A DNA stretch of 10,386 nt from WSZY01 sp964559845 (GTDB taxonomy: Bacteria > Pseudomonadota > Zetaproteobacteria > Mariprofundales > Mariprofundaceae), in contig CAZLJF010000056.1 of NCBI GenBank assembly GCA_964559845.1, forward strand, positions 1 to 10,386, in the 5' to 3' direction. This document shows, piece by piece, positions 1 through 5,505 of this stretch (positions are counted from its first letter, which is position 1; each line of letters begins with the position of its first letter). The translations under genes and the position numbers were made by a program. Under the pieces are notes generated by a model. That model was not told the origin of the DNA, did no database searches, and was given only the letters and a program-made list of their open reading frames with translations.

Positions 1-50
1 GCTTGGACTCTACGCATGCTATCATGATGTGGGGTAAGTCCGACAGACTG

Positions 51-848
51 CTAGGCTGGCGGAACGTGAATGCGCCTGATTGTAAGTGCTTTTCCTGTTT
101 GTGCATCAATCCTGACTATGGTGGCAAAAATGGAAGCGCCGCGCTCAACCGCTTCAAAGCGTTGCGGCAGCTTTTGCACCATGCGTTTCAGCGCGCCCTC
201 AACCTTCATACCGATGATCGATTGATAGGAGCCGGTCATGCCGATGTCCGACTGATAGGCAGTGCCTCCCGGCAGGATTGTCTCATCACATGTCGGAATA
301 TGCGTGTGGGTGCCGAAGACAAATGATGCCTTGCCATCCAGAAACCACCCCATGCCCATCTTTTCACTGCTTGCCTCGGCATGCATATCAACAATGATGG
401 CACTGATATCATCCGGGATTTCATCAATGGCGCGTTCTGCTGCCGCAAAGGGGCAGTCCCATCCTGCACCCATGAATGCCTGGCCAATGAGGTTGATCAC
501 GGCAATACGATGGCCGCTGGCAGTCTCTTGAATGGTCCAGCCGCGGCCCGGCGCGTAGGCGGAAAAGTTCATAGGACGCACAAGCCGGTCATCTTCATCA
601 ATCTGGTTCAGGAAATCGCGCTGATCCCAACAGTGGTTGCCGTTGGTGAGTACATTGACGCCGAGATCAAACATCTCATCAGCCAGTTTGGCATTGGTGC
701 CGAAGCCGGCTGCTATGTTTTCGCCATTGGCGATGACAAAATCAATCCGGTGCATATCAATCAGCCGGGGCAGGTGTTCCTTAAGGGCCCGCCGCCCGGC
801 CTTGCCGATGATGTCGCCAATAATGAGGGTATTTATTGCATCTGGCAT
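51..848 (-). CDS. ymdB: YmdB-like metallophosphoesterase (TIGR00282 family)
   Basis: 265-aa protein of the family that includes Bacillus subtilis YmdB and Deinococcus DR1281, a di-metal phosphodiesterase. B. subtilis YmdB hydrolyses cyclic nucleotides in vitro and affects biofilm and RNA turnover; the role in proteobacteria is not established. Visible metal-site residues are D12 (in GDIIGKAGR), E43 and N44 (in NGENIAAGFG), N71 and H72 (in TNGNHCWDQ), H156 (in DMHAEA), and H181 and H183 (in GTHTHIPT). These line up with the family's ligand and catalytic positions, so the enzyme should be active. The length is normal. There is no signal peptide, so it should be cytoplasmic. The ATG start overlaps the end of fau by 16 nt and is preceded by AAGGAAG about 7 nt upstream, inside fau, which suggests co-transcription and translational coupling. 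It is unrelated to the E. coli macrodomain protein that is also called YmdB. Confidence 0.93.
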   Translation of the reverse strand: MPDAINTLIIGDIIGKAGRRALKEHLPRLIDMHRIDFVIANGENIAAGFGTNAKLADEMFDLGVNVLTNGNHCWDQRDFLNQIDEDDRLVRPMNFSAYAPGRGWTIQETASGHRIAVINLIGQAFMGAGWDCPFAAAERAIDEIPDDISAIIVDMHAEASSEKMGMGWFLDGKASFVFGTHTHIPTCDETILPGGTAYQSDIGMTGSYQSIIGMKVEGALKRMVQKLPQRFEAVERGASIFATIVRIDAQTGKALTIRRIHVPPA

Positions 849-1408
849 GAGATGACTTCCTTTTCAGTAATAATGGCATGCAGGGGAATATCGTGGTCTT
901 CAACCGGAACGGCTGCAACCTCCTGACATGAGAACGCCAGACCAATAATTGCATCAATACGATGCTGAAACTTCTCAAGCCAGCGATCAAAACAGCCCCT
1001 GCCCATACCCAGACGGTTTCCTGACCGGTCAAAGCCGACAAGCGGACAGAGCAGAATGGCAGGAGTGGCCTCATCTGCCCAGTCGGGCCCGTTTTCAGGC
1101 TCCAGAATGCCAAAGGTGCCCCGAATCCATGTTGTGTTTTTTGTCACACCGAGCCAGTGCATATCTTCTCCTCCATGCATGCGTGGTGCATAGATTTGAC
1201 AGGGAGGGGTTGCAAACAGTGCCGCTGTATCCACCTCTTCCGGCAGTGCGCGGTAGGCCAGCAGATGATGGTTCTCAGGCGCATTATTTTTCAGGTGGTC
1301 GAAAAGGCGTTTTTCAATTTCAAGCGAGTAGTGTTGTTTCAGGTCAGCCGGCAGCGCTTTTCGCTTGGCAAGGGCATGCATTCGTAGTTGCTGTTTAGAG
1401 GTGTTCAC
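833..1408 (-). CDS. fau: 5-formyltetrahydrofolate cyclo-ligase
   Basis: 191-aa cytoplasmic enzyme (MTHFS; ygfA in E. coli) that converts 5-formyl-THF to 5,10-methenyl-THF using ATP, returning stored folate to one-carbon metabolism. The N-terminus carries the family helix KQQLRMHALAKRKAL (residues 5-19). EEVDTAALF (57-65) and the nucleotide/folate signature DRSGNRLGMGRGCFDR (127-142) follow. The tail PVEDHDIPLHAIIT (168-181) matches the E. coli C-terminal motif. The usual GYYDR/GFYDR reads GCFDR here. The start is a GTG at 1408: the next ATG (1381) would cut off the conserved N-terminal helix. I see no clear Shine-Dalgarno. It lies directly downstream of a 6S RNA gene on the same strand, as in E. 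coli, where ssrS and ygfA are co-transcribed. Its 3' end overlaps the metallophosphoesterase gene. Confidence 0.93.
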   Translation of the reverse strand: MNTSKQQLRMHALAKRKALPADLKQHYSLEIEKRLFDHLKNNAPENHHLLAYRALPEEVDTAALFATPPCQIYAPRMHGGEDMHWLGVTKNTTWIRGTFGILEPENGPDWADEATPAILLCPLVGFDRSGNRLGMGRGCFDRWLEKFQHRIDAIIGLAFSCQEVAAVPVEDHDIPLHAIITEKEVISCQMQ

Positions 1409-1452
1409 GATATCTGTTGCAATCTTTACAGGCCCTGCTTGACGGAGCGGAT

Positions 1453-1470
1453 AAAAAAAGGGCGCCCCCG
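1453..1470 (-). terminator. possible terminator or processing end of 6S RNA
   Basis: Just past the 6S closing stem, the minus strand reads a GC-rich GGGGGCGCCC followed by seven T residues. The GGGCGCCC is self-complementary and could form a short hairpin, or pair with a second GGCGCC about 50 nt upstream inside the 6S gene. The T-tract supports at least partial termination before fau. The short stem makes read-through into fau plausible. Confidence 0.5.
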
Positions 1471-1475
1471 CACTG

Positions 1476-1626
1476 CCGATTTGGCACTAAGTTGTCGAAC
1501 CCTCCAATGGAGGTGGGCGCCGCACTCTGACATTAGGTATCCCGACTTATGGGGGACGCTCACAATCAAAGTAGGTAGGCTCCCGTTCGACACATATCGG
1601 CTCAGGCAACTTTGGCTGCCAATCGA
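1476..1626 (-). ncRNA. ssrS: 6S RNA
   Basis: 6S RNA folds to mimic an open promoter and sequesters sigma70 RNA polymerase, mainly in stationary phase. Its RNA carries CCTGAGCCGATA (plus-strand 1595-1606 in reverse complement), identical to the block in E. coli 6S that serves as template for pRNA. A long closing stem is visible. CGAUUGGCA (1625-1617) pairs with UGCCAAAUCG (1486-1477) with one bulged A, and AAGUUG (1612-1607) pairs with CAACUU (1494-1489). The central 3' strand has a CCTCC-3nt-GGAGG hairpin (1513-1501), like the small hairpin in E. coli. CUUUGA (1571-1566) can pair with UCAGAG (1530-1525) in the terminal stem. The order zapA–6S–fau on one strand is the classic location. Ends are estimated from the stem. 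At about 150 nt it is shorter than the 184 nt of E. coli. It begins at the zapA stop codon, so it may be processed from a zapA transcript or use a promoter inside zapA. Confidence 0.9.
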
Positions 1627-1920
1627 TCAGCGCAGGGGCACTTTCACTAAACCTTCTGCCTGTAAAACTACATCATCCAGTGCAGAAAGCAAGTCATTTA
1701 AATCTTCAACCTGACCCTGCTCCTTCTTAAGCAATTCACCGGCCAGATTCAGGGCTACCAGTGCCATGAGGCGATCCGATGCCACAGTCGAGCCAAGCTG
1801 GCGCAACTCATCAATTTGTGCCTGAACCAGGCCTGCTGCAGCCAGTACCTGCTCCGGGTCGTCATCGGTGCGAATGGTAAAGTTGCGGCCCATCAAGGTG
1901 ATATCAACAGACTGGCTCAT
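1627..1920 (-). CDS. zapA: cell division protein ZapA
   Basis: 97-aa ZapA. It binds FtsZ and cross-links and stabilises Z-ring protofilaments at midcell. The N-terminus matches the family: VDITLMGRNFTIRTDDDPEQVLAAAGLV (5-32), a short beta segment followed by a helix. It then has the SDRLMALVALNLAGELL stretch (48-64) and a C-terminal coiled-coil helix. The length is typical (about 95-110 aa). The ATG is preceded by AAGGAAGA about 3 nt upstream and overlaps the stop of the upstream coiled-coil gene by 4 nt, indicating translational coupling. A 6S RNA gene follows directly, as in E. coli. Confidence 0.94.
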   Translation of the reverse strand: MSQSVDITLMGRNFTIRTDDDPEQVLAAAGLVQAQIDELRQLGSTVASDRLMALVALNLAGELLKKEQGQVEDLNDLLSALDDVVLQAEGLVKVPLR

Positions 1921-2246
1921 GGCTCTTCCTTCTCTGTGTTGGCAGCGACCAGATGATCCAGTTTCTCAATGGCACTCTCAACACGGGCTTTCGCCTCAAG
2001 GCGGTCACTCTGCAGGCTCTGAAGATCGGTCTCCAGATGCTGCACCTGGTCGCGACGCTTGCGAAGTTCGGATTCAGCCAAACGGACAACTTCGCGCAGG
2101 CGCTGGTTTTCAGCCATCAGTTTTTCCATATTGCGTCGAATAGCTGACATGTGCTGTGTCAGTTTTTCAACACGTTGTTGTATGGCTTCCTGATTATCTG
2201 TTGCGCTCATGCATGGCATTGAAGCACTCATGGCGGCGATGGTCAA
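1917..2246 (-). CDS. ZapB-like coiled-coil protein
   Basis: Small, highly charged, almost entirely helical protein with leucine heptads from about residue 20 to 100 (for example NMEKLMAENQRLREVVRLAE). It resembles ZapB and the short TIGR02449-type coiled-coil proteins often encoded just before zapA. A Z-ring accessory role is inferred from position and from its 4-nt overlap with zapA; no catalytic motif is present. The start is uncertain. The longest frame opens with TTG at 2246, and in-frame ATG codons lie at 2231, 2219 and 2210, none with a clear Shine-Dalgarno. The conserved-looking coiled coil begins after the last of these (MSATDNQEAIQQ, giving 97 aa). A weak promoter-like TTGTAA (2278-2273) and TATATG (2253-2248) lie between it and ccdA, with a long 19-nt spacer. 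Confidence 0.75.
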   Translation of the reverse strand: MTIAAMSASMPCMSATDNQEAIQQRVEKLTQHMSAIRRNMEKLMAENQRLREVVRLAESELRKRRDQVQHLETDLQSLQSDRLEAKARVESAIEKLDHLVAANTEKEEP

Positions 2247-2272
2247 CCATATATGAAGAAAACTTTCTTTTA

Positions 2273-3031
2273 TTACAAGGTGATAGAGGACTCAATATCA
2301 GCCAGCCACGGGAAATATTCAATCAGCCATGCCGCAATCATGCTGAAGCTGCCGAGAAAGATCATGATGCCGACCAGCATCAGCAGTATACCGGATGTGA
2401 TCTCCACCGCATGCAGATGTTTCTTGAACCGCTGGGACCAGTTCAGGAAGGCATCCGTTGCCAGCGCCGCCAGCAGAAACGGGATGGCCAGTCCTGATGA
2501 ATAGGTGGCAAGAAGAATAACACCCTGACCCACTTCCCCCTGACTGCCTGCAATGGCAAGAATGGCGCCCAGGATCGGTCCGACACAGGGCGTCCAGCCA
2601 AAGGCAAAGGCTGCACCCAGTGTGAGGGCGCCCAGCCCGCTTTTTGCTTTGACATTGCTTGTATCCAGATGGGCATCCATCATTAAGAACGGGATGCGGA
2701 TGAGTCCGGTGTAGTGGAGGCCAAATATGAAAATAACAGCGCCGGCAAACTTGCCGAGCGTGTTCATATGTTCAAGCAGCCACTGGCCCAGCCAGGATGC
2801 CGATGCGCCAAGCAGGATAAACACCAGGCTGAATCCAAGCACGAACCAGATCGACTGGGCAACAGCATGCCTGCGCACCGAAGGGTTCGCCTGTTCGTCA
2901 TGGGCGCGCAGAGCGTTAACCGAAACACCACTAATAAATGACAGGTAGGCGGGAACCAGAGGCAGCACACATGGGGAGAGGAAAGAGAGTAGCCCAGCCA
3001 TAAATGCGCCGATCAATGTAACTTCAATCAT
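2273..3031 (-). CDS. ccdA: CcdA/DsbD-family thiol-disulfide transmembrane transporter
   Basis: 252-aa integral inner-membrane protein with about six hydrophobic segments (roughly residues 5-35, 57-80, 93-113, 133-160, 166-195, 208-240). It matches CcdA, the membrane core of DsbD. CcdA carries electrons from cytoplasmic thioredoxin to the periplasm, supporting cytochrome c maturation or periplasmic disulfide reduction. The two redox cysteines are in the expected motifs: C21 in SPCVLPLVPAYLSFISG and C149 in GWTPCVGPILGAIL. There is no periplasmic thioredoxin-like or DsbD-alpha domain, so a separate partner is needed. The ATG start has GGAAA about 5 nt upstream. It lies 60 bp downstream of cutA on the same strand, paralleling the E. 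coli cutA–dsbD linkage. No cytochrome c maturation gene is visible nearby, so its partner cannot be named. Confidence 0.92.
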   Translation of the reverse strand: MIEVTLIGAFMAGLLSFLSPCVLPLVPAYLSFISGVSVNALRAHDEQANPSVRRHAVAQSIWFVLGFSLVFILLGASASWLGQWLLEHMNTLGKFAGAVIFIFGLHYTGLIRIPFLMMDAHLDTSNVKAKSGLGALTLGAAFAFGWTPCVGPILGAILAIAGSQGEVGQGVILLATYSSGLAIPFLLAALATDAFLNWSQRFKKHLHAVEITSGILLMLVGIMIFLGSFSMIAAWLIEYFPWLADIESSITL

Positions 3032-3091
3032 GTAATTTCCTTGTTGTCTCTTGTGCCGATTTGCAATGTGGTCTTGATTGGCGCCGGATTC

Positions 3092-3427
3092 TTACTGAGT
3101 CAGGCTGCCATTGCACGTACTTGCATGCATCCATTGCAGATAGGTGCTGCTGGCCTCGGCATCCAGAGAGATTATTTCCGGTATGTCGTATGGGTGGTGC
3201 TTCTGCAGCCATTTGATGACAGCCTGCCTGTTGGATCGCGTGGTTTTGATATTGAGAATATGTTCATGCTCCTGCTGGATGCTGCCCTGCCAGCGATAGA
3301 GAGAGTCTCCCTGGGCAGAAATCTGAACACATGCTGCGAGACCTTCCTCAACAAGCTTTTTTGCCATGATCATGGCATCGGTTCTGGATGCAACGCTGGT
3401 CAGGATGATACATGCTCCACTTTCCAT
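3092..3427 (-). CDS. cutA: divalent-cation tolerance protein CutA
   Basis: 111-aa CutA1, a small trimeric cytoplasmic protein linked in E. coli to copper and divalent metal tolerance; its exact molecular function is unsettled. Family signatures are LAACVQI (30-36), SLYRWQGSI (42-50), the KTTRSN region (61-66) and HPYDIPEIISL (78-88), ending in YLQWM (96-100). Length and the start MESGACIILTS match the family well. No good Shine-Dalgarno precedes the ATG. It is the first gene of the leftward group and is divergent from acs across a 115-bp gap. Confidence 0.93.
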   Translation of the reverse strand: MESGACIILTSVASRTDAMIMAKKLVEEGLAACVQISAQGDSLYRWQGSIQQEHEHILNIKTTRSNRQAVIKWLQKHHPYDIPEIISLDAEASSTYLQWMHASTCNGSLTQ

Positions 3428-3455
3428 GACGAAAGGATAGCGGGTTACGGGGCAT

Positions 3456-3485
3456 GTTAACAGTCAGGGTGTTGCACCTGTTGAC
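3456..3485. promoter_or_regulatory. operator-like inverted repeat between cutA and acs
   Basis: GTTAACAG (3456-3463) and CTGTTGAC (3478-3485) form an imperfect inverted repeat (7 of 8 positions) around a 14-nt centre. The centre itself holds GTG-TTG-CAC, so the dyad is nested. The right arm overlaps a TTGACG at 3481-3486 that could be the acs -35 element, although no convincing -10 follows at normal spacing. The position suits a repressor or activator site acting on acs, cutA or both. No known consensus was recognised, so this is inference from symmetry and position. Confidence 0.35.
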
Positions 3486-3530
3486 GTTTGCGCTGTCCGG
3501 GTCAGGCTACATGTTGATTTTGTAGTGAGA

Positions 3531-3537
3531 AAGGAGG
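3531..3537 (+). promoter_or_regulatory. strong ribosome binding site that sets the acs start
   Basis: AAGGAGG ends 5 nt before the ATG at 3543. This near-perfect Shine-Dalgarno fixes the start there and argues against the in-frame GTG at 3525, which lies upstream of it. Confidence 0.85.
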
Positions 3538-3542
3538 TACCC

Positions 3543-5486
3543 ATGAGCGAATCTATTGAGTCTATGCTGGGTGAGAACCGTCTGTTTCAACCACCTGTTT
3601 CGGAAGGGGCCAATATTGCCTCCATGGAGGCATATAAAACGCTTGTTTCCCGTTTTGATGACGATTTCGAAGGCACATGGCGGGAGCTTGCCCGGGAGAA
3701 CCTGATATGGAGAAGCCCCTTCTCCAAAGTGTTGAATGACTCCAATGCACCGTTCTTTAAATGGTTCGAAGATGGCGAACTGAACCTCTCCGAAAACTGC
3801 CTGGACCGGCATGTGAAAGCAGGCCTTGGCGACCGCATGGCCATTATCTGGGAGGGCGAGCCGGGCGAGGTGCGCAGGATCAGTTACCGGGAGTTGCTTG
3901 ATGATGTCAGCCGGGCAGCAAACGGCATGAAGTCTCTGGGGGTGAAGGCGGGAGACCGCGTGGTGATTTATATGCCGATGATTCCGGAGGCGGCTGTCGC
4001 CATGCTGGCCTGTACCCGCATTGGCGCGACGCACTCGGTGGTGTTTGGTGCCTTCTCTTCGCATGCGCTGCGCGAACGTATCATGGATGCCGGCGCCAAA
4101 CTGGTGATTACGGCCGATGGCGGTCATCGCAGGGGGGGCATTCATGCACTGAAGCCAAGCGTGGATGAGGCGCTGGCCGAGGGGTGTGAATCGGTTGAGC
4201 ATCTGCTTGTGGTGAGGCGAACCAATCATGAGATTGCCTGGCAGGAGGGCAGGGATGTGGATTGGCATGTTCTGTTAAGCAGCCAGTCGGATCAGTGTGA
4301 GCCGTTGGCGGTTTCCGCAGAGCATCCGCTTTTTATTCTCTATACATCCGGCTCGACAGGCAAGCCGAAGGGCATTGTTCACTCGACAGCGGGTTATCTT
4401 CTGTGGGCGCGCCTGACGATGCAGTGGAGCTTTGATTTCCAGCCTGAAAAGGATCTTTTCTGGTGTACAGCAGATATTGGCTGGATTACCGGCCATACCT
4501 ATTCCGTGTACGGGCCGCTCGCCAACGGCGGTACAACGCTGATGTACGAGGGTGTCCCGACCTGGCCTGATGCCGGACGTTTGTGGAAAATCTGTGAAGA
4601 TCATGGAGTAACCATTTTCTATACTGCGCCGACTGCGATCCGTGCCTTGATCAAGGCGGGGGATCAGTGGCCTGCAAAGCATGATCTTTCAACACTGCGG
4701 GTACTCGGCACAGTGGGCGAACCGATCAATCCGGAAGCGTGGATGTGGTATTACAGCATCATCGGCGGTGAGCGCTGTCCGATCACCGATACCTGGTGGC
4801 AGACGGAGACAGGTGGGCACATGCTGGCGCCAATACCCTTTGCTACGCCGACCAAACCGGGCTCGGCTACGCTGCCGCTACCGGGCATCTTTGCAGCTGT
4901 AGTGGATGGTGAAGGCAATGAGGTTGCCGAAGGCGGCGGCCTGCTGGTAATGACAAGGCCGTGGCCATCGATGCTGCGAGGCATCTGGGGTGATGATAAG
5001 CGTTATGTTGAGACCTACTGGCGCAAGTTCGGCAACCGTTACTACTTCGCCGGTGATGGCGCCCGCAGGGACGAAGACGGCTATTTCTGGATTATGGGGC
5101 GTGTCGATGATGTGCTTAATGTTTCCGGTCACAGGCTCGGAACGATGGAGATTGAATCGGCGCTGGTTTCCCACACTGCAGTGGCCGAAGCTGCCGTGGT
5201 CGGACGTCCCGACGACATAAAGGGCGAAGCCATCTGTGCCTTTGTTGTGCTGAAGGGTGAGGCGTCGGCTTCTCTGAAGGCAGAGCTCCGCGAGCATGTG
5301 GCTTCCGGGATCGGTCCGATTGCCAAACCGGATGATATCCGCTTTGCCGATAGTCTGCCGAAGACACGATCAGGTAAAATTATGCGCAGGTTACTGCGCG
5401 ATATTGCGGCAGGCCGTGAAATCACATCCGATATTTCAACGCTGGAAGATCAGGGCGTGGTTCGGCAACTGCAGGCACAGGATTAG
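3543..5486 (+). CDS. acs: acetyl-CoA synthetase (AMP-forming)
   Basis: 647-aa cytoplasmic adenylate-forming enzyme that makes acetyl-CoA from acetate, ATP and CoA through acetyl-AMP. It is used for acetate assimilation or salvage. The motifs run in family order. The phosphate-binding loop YTSGSTGKPKG starts at residue 267. The block GWITGHTYSVYGPLANG follows. DTWWQTETGG (416-425) contains the second Trp (W419) that limits the acyl pocket to short chains. RVDDVLNVSGHRLGT is the hinge and core motif. PKTRSGKIMRR holds K612, the catalytic lysine that is acetylated by Pat-type enzymes in Salmonella. Length and motif spacing fit Acs rather than longer-chain ligases; a propionyl-CoA ligase is less likely. 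The start at 3543 is chosen by its Shine-Dalgarno. It is divergent from cutA and is followed after 19 nt by a DUF748 gene, probably in the same operon. Confidence 0.95.
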   Translation: MSESIESMLGENRLFQPPVSEGANIASMEAYKTLVSRFDDDFEGTWRELARENLIWRSPFSKVLNDSNAPFFKWFEDGELNLSENCLDRHVKAGLGDRMAIIWEGEPGEVRRISYRELLDDVSRAANGMKSLGVKAGDRVVIYMPMIPEAAVAMLACTRIGATHSVVFGAFSSHALRERIMDAGAKLVITADGGHRRGGIHALKPSVDEALAEGCESVEHLLVVRRTNHEIAWQEGRDVDWHVLLSSQSDQCEPLAVSAEHPLFILYTSGSTGKPKGIVHSTAGYLLWARLTMQWSFDFQPEKDLFWCTADIGWITGHTYSVYGPLANGGTTLMYEGVPTWPDAGRLWKICEDHGVTIFYTAPTAIRALIKAGDQWPAKHDLSTLRVLGTVGEPINPEAWMWYYSIIGGERCPITDTWWQTETGGHMLAPIPFATPTKPGSATLPLPGIFAAVVDGEGNEVAEGGGLLVMTRPWPSMLRGIWGDDKRYVETYWRKFGNRYYFAGDGARRDEDGYFWIMGRVDDVLNVSGHRLGTMEIESALVSHTAVAEAAVVGRPDDIKGEAICAFVVLKGEASASLKAELREHVASGIGPIAKPDDIRFADSLPKTRSGKIMRRLLRDIAAGREITSDISTLEDQGVVRQLQAQD

Positions 5487-5505
5487 GCAGGTTCACCAGA
5501 GGGTT

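Noticed and set aside
1..25. Possible start of another minus-strand gene running off the left edge (ATG at 25-23, eight codons visible)
   Set aside because: Only eight codons, no Shine-Dalgarno and no recognisable protein start, so it cannot be told from intergenic sequence.
381..926. 181-aa plus-strand frame opposite the metallophosphoesterase and fau
   Set aside because: It covers two real minus-strand genes and resembles no known protein; the minus-strand products have intact motifs.
2247..2272. AAGAAA-GT-TTTCTT inverted repeat after ccdA as a terminator
   Set aside because: The stem is short and AT-only with a 2-nt loop, too unstable for a terminator. The stretch could be a weak promoter but is not convincing.
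3507..4268. 253-aa open frame on the minus strand opposite acs
   Set aside because: It lies fully antisense to a strongly supported acs gene, and its His/Arg/Pro-rich composition is typical of a shadow frame.
5296..5505. Upstream extension of the DUF748 frame into the end of acs
   Set aside because: The extension would overlap acs by about 190 nt in another frame and would put a non-membrane segment before the clear N-terminal anchor. The ATG at 5506 is preferred.
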